Shown: piece after piece, positions 26,171 through 35,573 of the stretch | How positions within the stretch are numbered: the first letter of the stretch is position 1 | Layout of the letters: the number at the start of each line of letters is the position of its first letter | Origin: Prevotella sp. UBA4268 | Lineage (GTDB): Bacteria; Bacteroidota; Bacteroidia; Bacteroidales; Bacteroidaceae | Assembly: GCA_002395135.1 (NCBI GenBank) | Contig: DGWC01000103.1 | Coordinates: 1-64,000, forward strand | DNA: 64,000 nucleotides | Direction of reading: 5' to 3' | The notes under the pieces: model-generated | What the model was told of the DNA's origin: nothing | Database searches by the model: none | What the model saw: only the letters and a program-made list of their open reading frames with translations | Position numbers and translations under genes: made by a program

Positions 26171-26222
26171 ATTTTGATATCTTTTAGATTGTTAATGATT
26201 CAGCGGATGGAACGAATGTCTT

Positions 26223-27425
26223 TTACACGTGATACTTGTTTTTCCTCTTTGCCTTGCGCGGTTCCACAGGCGAGTATTTCCCTCCTCCCGACGCAGATGG
26301 CAACTTGCCCATGGGCACTCCCCTATACTGTGCATAGCGAGCACGTATCTTGTCAACATAGTCAACCGTCTCGTTAGCACGCATATACCCATGTTTTACC
26401 ACCGGATCCTGATACCCGGCAGGCTCGCGGAGCAAAAGCATGTTGCGCGCCACATCCCCCCATCGCTGAGGATTTCCTCCATGTTTGCGGGTGAGCGCAA
26501 TGGCATCGCGCACGTGGAACGAGCCGCCGTTGTATGCGGCAAGCACAAAATTCTGCCGCTCGTTCACGTTGGGTATGTCACGGAAGGCATTGCTCAGTTC
26601 CTGCAGATAGCGTGCTGCCGCCTGAATGTTGGGTTCTGGAGAATGGATATCAGCCATGGAGAGCCCCAGATGAGCGGCTGTTCCGGGCATGATTTGCATC
26701 AGTCCGCGCGCTCCGGCCCAAGAACGAGCATTAGGATCAAAGCAACTTTCCTGATAACACTGCGCCGCCATGAGACGCCAGTCCCAACGTGCCAACGGCG
26801 CATACTTGCGGAACAGGTCGTCGTATTTGGATATCGTGCCGGTGCTTCTGTTTAAGAAAGGTGAAAAAACGTGCCTTTTCACCGTGGCCGTAGAGAGCAG
26901 CCTCCGCTCTTCGGCCTTGATTTCGTCGAGCATGTTGGGCTTATACCATTTGTCGAGTGCGTCGGCAAGGTCTTTATTGGAGGCGGAAACGGCCCACTGC
27001 TGCTCGTTTTTCAGCGAAGTTCCACAGAAACGAAGACTATCGCCTGATGCAATGGAGTCTGGCAAGAGATAGGCAATGACATCGGCTTCGCCGTCTTTCA
27101 CCTTGCGCACCATTTCCATTGTGTCCTTGCAAAGTTCCACACGAAGCGACACGCCAATAGATTGCGCGAATTTCTCGCACAACAAGAACTGCGCTCCCAT
27201 GCCTCTGCCATGATAATCGTAATAAGTTTCCGGCCCGGAAAGTGTCACCATGATGAGTTCCCCGTTTGACACGATATCGGAAAGCGTGAAATCTTCCGTG
27301 GACGGCAGACTGTCTGTCTGCACCTCGCCCCATGGTGTTACCACGCGATGCTCTTCCTTTTCCTGCTTGCAAGACACCAGAAAACAGAGCACTGCTAATG
27401 CAATGTAGTAATTGATGTGTTTCAA
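26223..27425 (-). CDS. MltF-like membrane-bound lytic transglycosylase
   Basis: 400 residues with a lipoprotein signal (LAVLCFLVSC). The N-terminal part (about 45-220) resembles a periplasmic solute-binding domain and the C-terminal part is an SLT domain, with the catalytic Glu in CYQESCFDP and ARGLMQIMPGTAAHLGL. Same layout as E. coli MltF. It cleaves glycan strands of peptidoglycan in the periplasm. The element TAACTTTG on the minus strand (27440-27433) lies 8 bp before the start codon, so the mRNA may be nearly leaderless. Confidence 0.88.
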   Translation of the reverse strand: MKHINYYIALAVLCFLVSCKQEKEEHRVVTPWGEVQTDSLPSTEDFTLSDIVSNGELIMVTLSGPETYYDYHGRGMGAQFLLCEKFAQSIGVSLRVELCKDTMEMVRKVKDGEADVIAYLLPDSIASGDSLRFCGTSLKNEQQWAVSASNKDLADALDKWYKPNMLDEIKAEERRLLSTATVKRHVFSPFLNRSTGTISKYDDLFRKYAPLARWDWRLMAAQCYQESCFDPNARSWAGARGLMQIMPGTAAHLGLSMADIHSPEPNIQAAARYLQELSNAFRDIPNVNERQNFVLAAYNGGSFHVRDAIALTRKHGGNPQRWGDVARNMLLLREPAGYQDPVVKHGYMRANETVDYVDKIRARYAQYRGVPMGKLPSASGGGKYSPVEPRKAKRKNKYHV

Positions 27426-27499
27426 AGTGTGGCAAAGTTACGAATATTTCATCAAGAATGAATCATTTTTATGAAAATTCTTCAAACATGTATAAATAA

Positions 27500-27531
27500 T
27501 TTGCCTTTTCTCACATTTTTTCGTAACTTTG
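27500..27531 (+). promoter_or_regulatory. Promoter of hisG
   Basis: TTTG at 27500-27503, 20 bp, TAACTTTG at 27524-27531. The leader (about 55 nt) contains a 6-bp hairpin CCTTTC-AGC-GAAAGG (27550-27564) and no His-rich leader peptide. Confidence 0.75.
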
Positions 27532-27594
27532 CCGCGAATAATGTCAAAACCTTTCAGCGAAAGGGTAAAAAGATAAATTAAATACGAGTGTAAT

Positions 27595-28446
27595 ATGTTA
27601 AGGATAGCAGTTCAATCAAAAGGGCGACTTTATGAAGACACCATGAATCTTCTCGCCGAAGCCGATATCAAAGTAAGTGCCAGTAAACGCACATTACTGG
27701 TTCAATCACCTAATTTCCCACTTGAAGTGCTCTATTTGCGCGACGATGACATTCCGCAAAGCGTGGCAGGAGGTGTGGCCGACATCGGTGTTGTAGGTGA
27801 AAATGAATTCGTGGAGCGTCATGAAGATGCTGAAATCATACAAAGATTAGGTTTCAGCAAATGCCGTCTCTCGCTCGCCATTCCTAAGAACGTCGACTAT
27901 CCGGGCGTGGAATGGTTCAACGGAAAAAAGATTGCCACCTCTTATCCTTTCATCCTACGCAAGTTTCTTGAAGAGAAAGGTATTGTTGCCGACATACATG
28001 TCATAACAGGAAGTGTGGAAATCAGTCCCGGAATCGGTCTTGCTGACGGTATATTCGATATTGTAAGCAGCGGAAGTACACTGATTAGCAACAATCTGCG
28101 CGAGGTGGAAATCGTGATGAAAAGCGAGGCTCTGCTGATAGGCAACAAACAGATGAGCGACGACAAACGCGAAATACTTCAGCAAATGCTCTTCAGATTT
28201 GAAGCCGTTAGACAGGCCGAAGACAAGAAATATGTGCGCATGAACGCCCCAAAGTCAAGGCTGAAGGAAATCATCGAGGTGCTGCCTGGACTGAAAAGTC
28301 CGACTATCATCCCGCTTGCCGACGATGACTGGTGCTCGGTACATACCGTATTAGACCAGAAACGCTTCTGGGAAATCATCGGCAAACTGAAGGAACTGGG
28401 CGCACAGGGCATTCTTGTGACCCCTATCGAGAAAATGATTCTGTAA
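27595..28446 (+). CDS. hisG: ATP phosphoribosyltransferase, long form
   Basis: 283 residues, the long HisG form with a C-terminal ACT-like regulatory domain (from about 208: PKSRLKEIIEVLPGLKSPTIIPLADDDWCSVHTVL). The catalytic part has QSKGRLYEDTMNLL, VGENEFVER and the PRPP-binding SGSTLISNNLREV. It starts histidine synthesis from PRPP and ATP; long-form HisG is feedback-inhibited by histidine. First gene of hisG-hisD-hisC. Confidence 0.95.
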   Translation: MLRIAVQSKGRLYEDTMNLLAEADIKVSASKRTLLVQSPNFPLEVLYLRDDDIPQSVAGGVADIGVVGENEFVERHEDAEIIQRLGFSKCRLSLAIPKNVDYPGVEWFNGKKIATSYPFILRKFLEEKGIVADIHVITGSVEISPGIGLADGIFDIVSSGSTLISNNLREVEIVMKSEALLIGNKQMSDDKREILQQMLFRFEAVRQAEDKKYVRMNAPKSRLKEIIEVLPGLKSPTIIPLADDDWCSVHTVLDQKRFWEIIGKLKELGAQGILVTPIEKMIL

Positions 28447-28510
28447 TTGACTATATCAAAAAGGCATAGGAACGAGACTATGCAAGAACATAAGACTGAG
28501 GAATAAGGCA

Positions 28511-29803
28511 ATGAAGACATACCGATACCCGGAAAGAGACAGTTGGAAAGAACTGGTGGAACGTCCCCAATTAGACGTTTCGCAACTGAATGCCACTGTG
28601 AAGAGCGTGCTTGATGATATCCGTGAAAACGGCGACCAAGCCGTAAAGAAGTACGAGATGAAGTTTGACCACGCTATGCTCGACACTCTTGCCGTGAGCG
28701 AACAAGAGATAAACGAGGCCATGAACAGCGTGAATGAAGACTTGATTGACGCGCTGCACACTGCCCATAGCAATATCGCTGCCTTCCATGAGGCCCAACG
28801 ATATGACGGCATTCGAATAGAAACGGCTCCGGGTGTGACCTGCTGGCAAAAAAGTGTACCCATAGAAAAAGTGGGACTCTACATTCCAGGAGGTACCGCT
28901 CCCCTATTCAGCACCGTATTGATGCTTGCCACTCCAGCAAAAATCGCCGGATGCAGGGAAATAGTTTTATGCACACCTCCCAACAGCGAAGGAAAGGTGA
29001 ACCCAGCCATCCTTGCCGCAGCCCATATTGCAGGAGTCAGCAAGATATTCAAGGCCGGCGGGGTTCAGGCTATCGGTGCCATGGCATACGGAACAGAAAG
29101 CATTCCAAAGGTATACAAGATATTTGGTCCCGGCAACCAATATGTGATGGCTGCCAAACAACAGGTTTCGCTCCACGATGTTGCTATTGACATGCCTGCA
29201 GGTCCATCAGAAGTATGCGTGATTGCTGACTCTACAAGCCGAGCCGACTTCGTTGCCGCCGACCTGCTCTCACAAGCAGAGCACGGAATCGACTCCCAAG
29301 TGATTCTCATATCCACTTCTGAAGGAATCATTGAAGAGGTGAAAGTGGAAATCAACACGCAACTGGAGCAATTGCCACGCAAAGAGATGGCTGCCAAGAC
29401 ATTGGAAAACTCCAAGATGGTATTGGTTCATGATAAGAAAGAGGCCATCAAACTGAGCAATGCCTATGCCCCGGAACATCTGATCATAGCCACTAACGAC
29501 TATGAAGTGCTGGCCGAACAGGTAGTCAATGCAGGAAGCGTGTTCCTTGGAACATATGCTTGCGAAAGCGCCGGCGACTATGCGAGTGGAACCAATCACA
29601 CTTTGCCCACTCATGGATATGCCACCGCATACAGCGGAGTGAATCTTGACAGTTTCAACCGCAAGATAACCTTTCAGCATTTATCACAAAACGGCATTCG
29701 AAGCATCGGACATGCCGTAGAGATAATGGCAGAAAACGAGCAACTGCATGCTCACAAAAACGCCATGACACTCAGAATCATGGACATCAATAGAGAATCA
29801 TAA
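28511..29803 (+). CDS. hisD: Histidinol dehydrogenase
   Basis: 430 residues. Present are [81 protein letters not shown] and the C-terminal HTLPTHGYA, all hallmarks of HisD. It oxidises histidinol to histidine in two NAD steps with zinc. 64 bp after hisG and 20 bp before hisC. Confidence 0.96.
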   Translation: MKTYRYPERDSWKELVERPQLDVSQLNATVKSVLDDIRENGDQAVKKYEMKFDHAMLDTLAVSEQEINEAMNSVNEDLIDALHTAHSNIAAFHEAQRYDGIRIETAPGVTCWQKSVPIEKVGLYIPGGTAPLFSTVLMLATPAKIAGCREIVLCTPPNSEGKVNPAILAAAHIAGVSKIFKAGGVQAIGAMAYGTESIPKVYKIFGPGNQYVMAAKQQVSLHDVAIDMPAGPSEVCVIADSTSRADFVAADLLSQAEHGIDSQVILISTSEGIIEEVKVEINTQLEQLPRKEMAAKTLENSKMVLVHDKKEAIKLSNAYAPEHLIIATNDYEVLAEQVVNAGSVFLGTYACESAGDYASGTNHTLPTHGYATAYSGVNLDSFNRKITFQHLSQNGIRSIGHAVEIMAENEQLHAHKNAMTLRIMDINRES

Positions 29804-29823
29804 CAAACATTGCACTTATCGTC

Positions 29824-30858
29824 ATGAAAAGTTTAGAAGAACTAACAAGGAAGAATATATGGAACCTTGCTCCCTATAGCAGTGCAAGAAACGAATATAG
29901 CGGACATGTGGCACACGTGTTTCTCGATGCCAACGAGAACCCGTACAACCAGCCGTTTAACAGATATCCTGATCCGCTGCAAACAGAATTGAAAAAACGC
30001 GTGGCACAAGTAAAAGGTGTTCCACAGGAATGCATATTCCTTGGCAATGGTAGTGATGAGGCCATTGACCTCCCCTACCGGTGTTTCACACGTCCAGGCA
30101 TTGACAACGTGGTTGCCATCGAGCCCACCTACGGCATGTATAAAGTATGCGCCGACATCAACGATGTGGAATACCGGCCCGTATTGTTAGATGAGCATTT
30201 CCAAATTTCTGCCGATAAACTACTGAATGCCTGCGATGAGAATACCAAGTTAATATGGATATGCTCACCCAACAACCCAACTGGAAACTGCATAAACCGT
30301 GACGAGATTACCAAGGTGCTCAACGGATTCGAAGGAATCGTTATCGTTGACGAGGCATACAGCGACTTCTCCGCAGAAAAACCATTCCGACTGGAACTCA
30401 AGCACCACCCCAACCTCATCGTGCTCAACACGCTGAGCAAGGCATGGGGATGTGCCGCTATCAGACTGGGCATGGCTTTTGCGCAACCCGATATTATCAA
30501 CTTATTTAATAAGGTGAAATATCCCTACAACGTAAACCTGCTCACCCAGCAACAGGCCATGGAAGCGCTAAAAGACCCTTTCGAAGTGGACAAATGGGTG
30601 AAAATGCTCTTGCAAGAGCGTACCAGAATGATTCAGAACTTCAAACTGCTCCCTATCACGGAAAAGATTTATCCCACTGACGCCAACTTTATCTTAGTGA
30701 AAGTGAACAATGCACAGAAGATATACGACTATCTGGTTGAGAAAGGAATCATTGTGCGTAACCGCACACGCATCCAGTTATGCGAGAATTGTCTTCGCAT
30801 TACTGTAGGAAACAAGTCGGAAAACAATGAGGTGCTTGCTGCTCTCAGGCAGTATTAG
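29824..30858 (+). CDS. hisC: Histidinol-phosphate aminotransferase
   Basis: 344 residues, fold type I PLP enzyme. [11 protein letters not shown] at the start, [22 protein letters not shown] and the PLP-lysine in [16 protein letters not shown]. It transaminates imidazole acetol phosphate. In many Bacteroidota it is followed by the bifunctional hisB; here the operon instead ends in a terminator 32 bp after the stop codon. Confidence 0.94.
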   Translation: MKSLEELTRKNIWNLAPYSSARNEYSGHVAHVFLDANENPYNQPFNRYPDPLQTELKKRVAQVKGVPQECIFLGNGSDEAIDLPYRCFTRPGIDNVVAIEPTYGMYKVCADINDVEYRPVLLDEHFQISADKLLNACDENTKLIWICSPNNPTGNCINRDEITKVLNGFEGIVIVDEAYSDFSAEKPFRLELKHHPNLIVLNTLSKAWGCAAIRLGMAFAQPDIINLFNKVKYPYNVNLLTQQQAMEALKDPFEVDKWVKMLLQERTRMIQNFKLLPITEKIYPTDANFILVKVNNAQKIYDYLVEKGIIVRNRTRIQLCENCLRITVGNKSENNEVLAALRQY

Positions 30859-30890
30859 AGCCTTTCACAAGCAATAAGCACAAATAAGAG

Positions 30891-30942
30891 CCCCCATTCT
30901 GATGCGGTTTTAATGCATTCAGGATGGGGGAATATCTTTTTC
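30891..30942. terminator. Terminator between hisC and the convergent C69 gene
   Basis: CCCCCAT (30891-30897) pairs with ATGGGGG (30924-30930), with inner CTGA/TCAG and TGC/GCA pairing, followed by ATCTTTTTC. It serves hisGDC on the plus strand and may also stop the converging gene. Confidence 0.75.
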
Positions 30943-30975
30943 AGGCAATCGCCTGATGGCGGCAATGGGAAATGA

Positions 30976-32643
30976 TTATTTCCAATCGGGCACAGCAAAC
31001 CTGTCGCCTGTGGTTTCAATCAATTGCTTTGCCACCTTCTCCGGATAGCCTGTACGCTTCACGGTGGCACCTAAACCAGTAGGAGTACGGAGGAATTTTC
31101 CATCTTTCTCGGGCTTTACCACCATGTCGTTGTATTTAACAACGAGATACCATCCCAACTGTTTCCAACGGGCAAGCATCTGTTGTGCTTTCTCTATGCC
31201 ATAGTTATTCAGGAAATAAACGGCCTCTGCGGGATTCTTTTCATAAAGTGCCAATGCTTTGTCCTCTATGCCCTTCTGGGCCAAGAAATAAGAATTGTCC
31301 AAAGAGTCGCGCACTTCTTTCAGTGACGGGAACATCTGAGAATAGCGCGGATAAACCATGTTGCTCACCCAGTTGCATACCCAGAAGGCATTCTTATCAG
31401 AGAAAGTAACATCGTCTGCACCAGGTGTATTATAACACTCCGGCTGACGTGTGGAACTACAATAGATAGGTGTATATGGCACCATATTGCCGTCATCGTT
31501 GCCAAACCAAATGATTCCTCCAATGGCATTGGGCAGCCATGAGCGGAGTTGGCACACATAAGAGAACCCTGCCTGTTGCGTTGAGATGGGACGCTCATTG
31601 AAATACTTCTTTTCACACACCTTAAAACTCAACGGAGTGATACGGTATGGCATTTCCCAAAGGCCTTGTCCCATGTCTGAACTCAAATCAAATGGAGTGC
31701 CTTCATAATGATCACGCATGCATGCCTCCATGTCTTGAAGGCTCACTTTCTTGTTTGGCACAATCCACAAGGGCATCGGCTCGGCCTCTTTCACCATGCC
31801 TGAGGCATAGGCAACATACTTCTCCATGTCGTCAGAGAAATGATTGAAATAACTCCACACACGTGCTTCGCAGGCACGACGGCCGGAAAAGTCGGGATAA
31901 GCGAAAGCATCGTTAAACGAAAACTCAGCATCTTTACCGCTAAACCACCCCATGTCACGGGCATATTGAATCATGCCCTTGGAGAACATCACGTTTTTCT
32001 TGTCTTTCTGATTAAAAGTTCGGATGCGGCTCTGATTGGCATGCGCGCAAATACAATCGTCGGGAATGCGCATGGCCACCCATACCACGCGGCCGGCCTT
32101 ACCCGTATGGAACTTGGAACCTGGCGTTCCCGTTCCCATCATCTCCATGATCCAGGCCTCATTAGGATCGCATATGGTAAAGGTTTCACCTTCTGAATTG
32201 TATCCGTACTTCTCAACCAGCGATGTCATGACCATGATTGCCTCGCGAGCAGTCTTTGCACGCTGAAGGCCAAGATACATCAGACTTCCATAATCAATGA
32301 TACCTGTTGTGTCAACCATCTCTTCTCGGCCTCCAAAGGTCGTCTCGCCAATGGACACCTGATACTCATTGATGTTGCCAATTACATTATACGTAACAGG
32401 TGCCTCTGGAATCCAACCGTGGTTTACGTCAGAATCGTAATCGATAATCCAGCGCTTTTCGCCTGGCGCATGCGTTCCTGCAGGATAATGGCAGAGGCCT
32501 GTAAACATGCCATAACTATCGGCGCTGTAGGTACAGAACACGCTACCGTCTGTCGTTGCTTTCTTTCCTGCAATCAAATTTGTACATGCCGATGCATATA
32601 GTCCTATGCACAGCATGGTCATTGTCAATAGTTGCTTTTTCAT
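30976..32643 (-). CDS. C69-family dipeptidase (PepD-like)
   Basis: 555 residues. The signal peptide (MKKQLLTMTMLCIGLYASA) is followed at once by CTNLIAGKKATTDGS: the mature protein would start with the Cys nucleophile of this N-terminal-nucleophile (Ntn) family. Later motifs WIPEAPVTYNVIGNINEYQVSIGETTFGGR and MIQYARDMGWF are typical of secreted PepD/U34 peptidases of Bacteroidota. It cleaves dipeptides in the periplasm, feeding amino-acid uptake. Convergent with hisC; 92 bp downstream of the M23 peptidase gene. Confidence 0.88.
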   Translation of the reverse strand: MKKQLLTMTMLCIGLYASACTNLIAGKKATTDGSVFCTYSADSYGMFTGLCHYPAGTHAPGEKRWIIDYDSDVNHGWIPEAPVTYNVIGNINEYQVSIGETTFGGREEMVDTTGIIDYGSLMYLGLQRAKTAREAIMVMTSLVEKYGYNSEGETFTICDPNEAWIMEMMGTGTPGSKFHTGKAGRVVWVAMRIPDDCICAHANQSRIRTFNQKDKKNVMFSKGMIQYARDMGWFSGKDAEFSFNDAFAYPDFSGRRACEARVWSYFNHFSDDMEKYVAYASGMVKEAEPMPLWIVPNKKVSLQDMEACMRDHYEGTPFDLSSDMGQGLWEMPYRITPLSFKVCEKKYFNERPISTQQAGFSYVCQLRSWLPNAIGGIIWFGNDDGNMVPYTPIYCSSTRQPECYNTPGADDVTFSDKNAFWVCNWVSNMVYPRYSQMFPSLKEVRDSLDNSYFLAQKGIEDKALALYEKNPAEAVYFLNNYGIEKAQQMLARWKQLGWYLVVKYNDMVVKPEKDGKFLRTPTGLGATVKRTGYPEKVAKQLIETTGDRFAVPDWK

Positions 32644-32735
32644 TGTATTGAGTTTTTTCTTTTCAAAAATGATATTATTACTATCTAAAAATGTATTGTT
32701 CTCAACTCCTGCTCAATTCATTTGGCTATTCCAGA

Positions 32736-34121
32736 CTAATGCTTCTTTTTGCGAAAGCCCACTTCATAGGTATTCCCTAATTCACGGATCCTGCCCGTCA
32801 CCCAACCGTCGCTTAACCTTGCATCATATTCACGGCCATCGTTTCCCAAGATACAAATGCCCGTCGTGTCTTTGGGTACGGACTTTACGCGCAGAGAGAG
32901 TTCTGCCCATCCAAGCAAAGGGAAACTACCATCGTAGAAACTCCACGCATCAGAAAGGCCTTTCGTTCCCGCCGAAGCATGCGGCACAAGTTCAACGTCA
33001 TGCGGCAAGAGTCCCTGTCTGACCTGTAACTGTACACCCGGTCTCTGGAAACTGTTGGGAACGCCCCATTTCAAAAGCCTCGCAGCACAGTGTTGCTTTC
33101 CAGCAGGAATTACCTGCCGTCGTCCCTTTACGGTGAAAGAATAAGTAGACTGGTTGCCAAAAGCATCAGTGAGCACATACACAAGATGATAGTCGCGCTC
33201 CTCTTTGAAATCTACGATACCTCTGTTCTCATCGGCTTGCAGGATGGATAGTCTATTGCCTGGATCCACAAACGACTTCATATACCAGACATTATTCCGG
33301 CGATAATGATTGTAGTCGCCCCACGAATTAACCATTAGATTATGCTCTGGAAGAATGCTGGACACATCACTACAGAACACAAGACTGTCATCAACCAGCA
33401 ACTGAGTCTGGCGAATGCCATAATGATGATAGGTTTCTTCCATGTAATCATTAGCCCAAAGGCCAAAGCCAACCTTGCCCCAAGCAGTGAACTCGCGATT
33501 CAGATGATTCGAACTGAATCCGAAATTCTGCTTTTTTGACGACCCGTTGAATACACCTTCTCCCTCTTGAGGATAGGCCATAAAGGCATGCGCCTGTGGC
33601 GGTGTGTTGTCTTGGAGAATATCCTTAAGATAATCAAGGGGGTCGAGCATGGCCCATGTCTTCGTATCATGCACCTCGAGATGTAGATGTGGTGCCACGC
33701 TACTACCCGTGTCGCCGCTGACAGCAATCAACTGTCCTTCAGAGACCGGGTATTGCCATGGACGCAACCACACATCATATTCCTTCTCAGCCTGTTGATG
33801 GCGCACCTGCAACTTGCCAACAAGCCTGTTCAACTGCGGAACGAAGCGTTTGAGATGGCAATAAACACAGGTGGTTCCATTAGGATGGCGCACATATACA
33901 GCATTGCCAAAGCCGTATTTTCCCACCGTGAGCCTAGACACATAGCCATCGCCGATGGAGAAAATCGGTTTTCCTTCTGACATTTGTGTACGCACATCTA
34001 TGCCGCCATGGAAATGATGAGGACGCGGTTCACCGAAATTCCCTGCCAATGTGATGGGGAAATTGACAGGGGAAACGAATAAGAGCCTAAATGCCAATAA
34101 TATGTTCAGGAACATGCACAT
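32736..34121 (-). CDS. M23-family peptidase (LytM domain)
   Basis: 461 residues with an N-terminal signal-like hydrophobic segment. GNFGEPRPHHFHGGIDVRT (zinc His and Asp), GYVSRLTVGKYGFGNAVYVRH, YCHLKRFVP and SVAPHLHLEV (HxH) are the LytM/M23 zinc-peptidase motifs, placed at residues about 30-160. The remaining 300 residues are beta-rich and not recognised. Family members cut peptidoglycan peptides; some act only as scaffolds, but here the His/Asp ligands seem complete. Starts 6 bp after the nadC stop, so probably co-transcribed with it. Confidence 0.85.
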   Translation of the reverse strand: MCMFLNILLAFRLLFVSPVNFPITLAGNFGEPRPHHFHGGIDVRTQMSEGKPIFSIGDGYVSRLTVGKYGFGNAVYVRHPNGTTCVYCHLKRFVPQLNRLVGKLQVRHQQAEKEYDVWLRPWQYPVSEGQLIAVSGDTGSSVAPHLHLEVHDTKTWAMLDPLDYLKDILQDNTPPQAHAFMAYPQEGEGVFNGSSKKQNFGFSSNHLNREFTAWGKVGFGLWANDYMEETYHHYGIRQTQLLVDDSLVFCSDVSSILPEHNLMVNSWGDYNHYRRNNVWYMKSFVDPGNRLSILQADENRGIVDFKEERDYHLVYVLTDAFGNQSTYSFTVKGRRQVIPAGKQHCAARLLKWGVPNSFQRPGVQLQVRQGLLPHDVELVPHASAGTKGLSDAWSFYDGSFPLLGWAELSLRVKSVPKDTTGICILGNDGREYDARLSDGWVTGRIRELGNTYEVGFRKKKH

Positions 34122-34127
34122 ACGTCG

Positions 34128-34976
34128 TTAGCATGCCTTGAAACTCATATCAAGACCTTTCACAGAATGAGTGAGCGCTCCAACAGAAATATAATCAACA
34201 CCACATTCGGCGTAATCGCGAAGTGTGTCAAAAGTGATGCCGCCGCTCGATTCCGTCTCATAACGGCCGGCAATCATCTCAACGGCCTTGCGAGTGTTCT
34301 CAACAGTGAAATTGTCGAGCATGATTCTATCCACTCCGCCACAATCCATCACCTGCTTCAACTCATCAAAATTACGCACTTCTATTTCTATCTTCAGGTC
34401 AAGTCCCTTCTCTTTCAGGTATTCATGACAACGATTAATGGCATTGGCAATGCCTCCTGAGAAATCAACATGGTTGTCTTTCAACAAAATCATGTCGAAC
34501 AAACCAATACGATGATTCACACCACCGCCGATCTTCACTGCCTGTTTCTCAAGCATGCGCATACCGGGAGTCGTCTTTCGAGTATCGAGCACACGCGTCT
34601 TGGTACCTTCGAGACGCTCTACATACTTATGCGTCATCGTGGCAATTCCACTCATGCGCTGCATAATATTCAGCATCAGGCGCTCTGTCTGGAGAAGAGA
34701 ACGCACGCGACCCGTAACAATCATCGCCACATCACCCTTCTTAACCACTGCACCATCGCCCATAAGCACTTCCACCTGCATCTCCGGGTCGAAACGAGCA
34801 AATACCTTTTTTGCCACTTCTACACCTGCCAGCACACCGTCTTCCTTGATCAACAGCCGGCTTTTTCCCATTGCATCCTCTGGAATGCAGCACAATGTGG
34901 TATGATCGCCATCACCGATATCCTCTGCAAAAGACAGATCAATCAGGCGAGTCTCTAATTCTTCTACGCTCAACAT
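34128..34976 (-). CDS. nadC: Nicotinate-nucleotide pyrophosphorylase (quinolinate phosphoribosyltransferase)
   Basis: 282 residues. EDIGDGDHTTLCCIPEDA, QRMSGIATMTHKYVE, LDTRKTTPGMRMLEKQAVKIGGGVNHRIGL, and LLKDNHVDF plus IEIEVRNFDEL and IMLDNFTVENTRKAV are diagnostic. It makes nicotinate mononucleotide from quinolinate and PRPP for NAD synthesis. No nadA or nadB is next to it. First gene of a unit with the M23 peptidase. Confidence 0.95.
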   Translation of the reverse strand: MLSVEELETRLIDLSFAEDIGDGDHTTLCCIPEDAMGKSRLLIKEDGVLAGVEVAKKVFARFDPEMQVEVLMGDGAVVKKGDVAMIVTGRVRSLLQTERLMLNIMQRMSGIATMTHKYVERLEGTKTRVLDTRKTTPGMRMLEKQAVKIGGGVNHRIGLFDMILLKDNHVDFSGGIANAINRCHEYLKEKGLDLKIEIEVRNFDELKQVMDCGGVDRIMLDNFTVENTRKAVEMIAGRYETESSGGITFDTLRDYAECGVDYISVGALTHSVKGLDMSFKAC

Positions 34977-34993
34977 AATATAATACTTAATTA

Positions 34994-35038
34994 GAAACCG
35001 CTCTCCTCTCCTGCATGAACAGGTAAGAGAACGGCTTC
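34994..35038 (-). terminator. Hairpin terminator after the beta-barrel gene
   Basis: On the minus strand GAAGCCGTTCTC (35038-35027) pairs over 12 positions (two G-U) with GAGAGCGGTTTC (35005-34994), with an inner CCTG/CAGG. It lies 12 bp after the stop codon of the outer-membrane protein; the trailing T-run is weak. Confidence 0.6.
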
Positions 35039-35049
35039 GATGAATGACT

Positions 35050-35562
35050 TTAATCGTTCAGGTAAATTGACAATCCCAACCTAATACCAAGGTTTGAATA
35101 GTCAGAATGGCTCTTGAAACTCTGGTTATAATAGAGGGATGGCTCAAGCGTTACAGTCCTGCTGAGGAAGAAGGCATATCCCAATTCAACACCAGGCTGC
35201 ACATCGTTGAAATTCTTGTTGGCATGAACATAATTAACCCTTGCTCCAAGGAACAATCCGTTCTGTTCTATATAATAGCGAGCACCTGCACCCAGGTTGA
35301 ATGCATCAGGTGCTTTTCCGTTACTGTTATAGCCGGCCATTCCCAACAGAGCGAAATTATCAAATACGAAATAGCCTGCTTCACACTGAGCGCCCAACTT
35401 CAGATCTTCCGAACCACTATAGTTCAAGTCGAGCCCAGAGAGGGATGCTCCGATATAATACTTATCTGCATGAAACGGAGTTTGCTTGTACTGATAAGTG
35501 TACTGAGCCTGTGCGGTGAACGTCATCGCCATTGCGATGATTAACATTGCAATTTTTTTCAT
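35050..35562 (-). CDS. Small outer-membrane beta-barrel protein
   Basis: 170 residues with a signal peptide (MKKIAMLIIAMAMTFTAQAQ). The mature part is a run of alternating hydrophobic/polar strands (YYIGASLSGLDLNYSG, GYFVFDNFALLGMAGYNSNG, LFLGARVNYVHANKN, PGVELGYAFFLSRTVTLEPSLYYNQ, LGIRLGLSIYLN) ending in an aromatic/aliphatic residue near the C-terminus: an 8-stranded OmpW/OmpX-like porin fold. It starts 11 bp after cstA and is probably in the same transcript. Cargo unknown. Confidence 0.75.
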   Translation of the reverse strand: MKKIAMLIIAMAMTFTAQAQYTYQYKQTPFHADKYYIGASLSGLDLNYSGSEDLKLGAQCEAGYFVFDNFALLGMAGYNSNGKAPDAFNLGAGARYYIEQNGLFLGARVNYVHANKNFNDVQPGVELGYAFFLSRTVTLEPSLYYNQSFKSHSDYSNLGIRLGLSIYLND

Positions 35563-35573
35563 AATGAATTGTT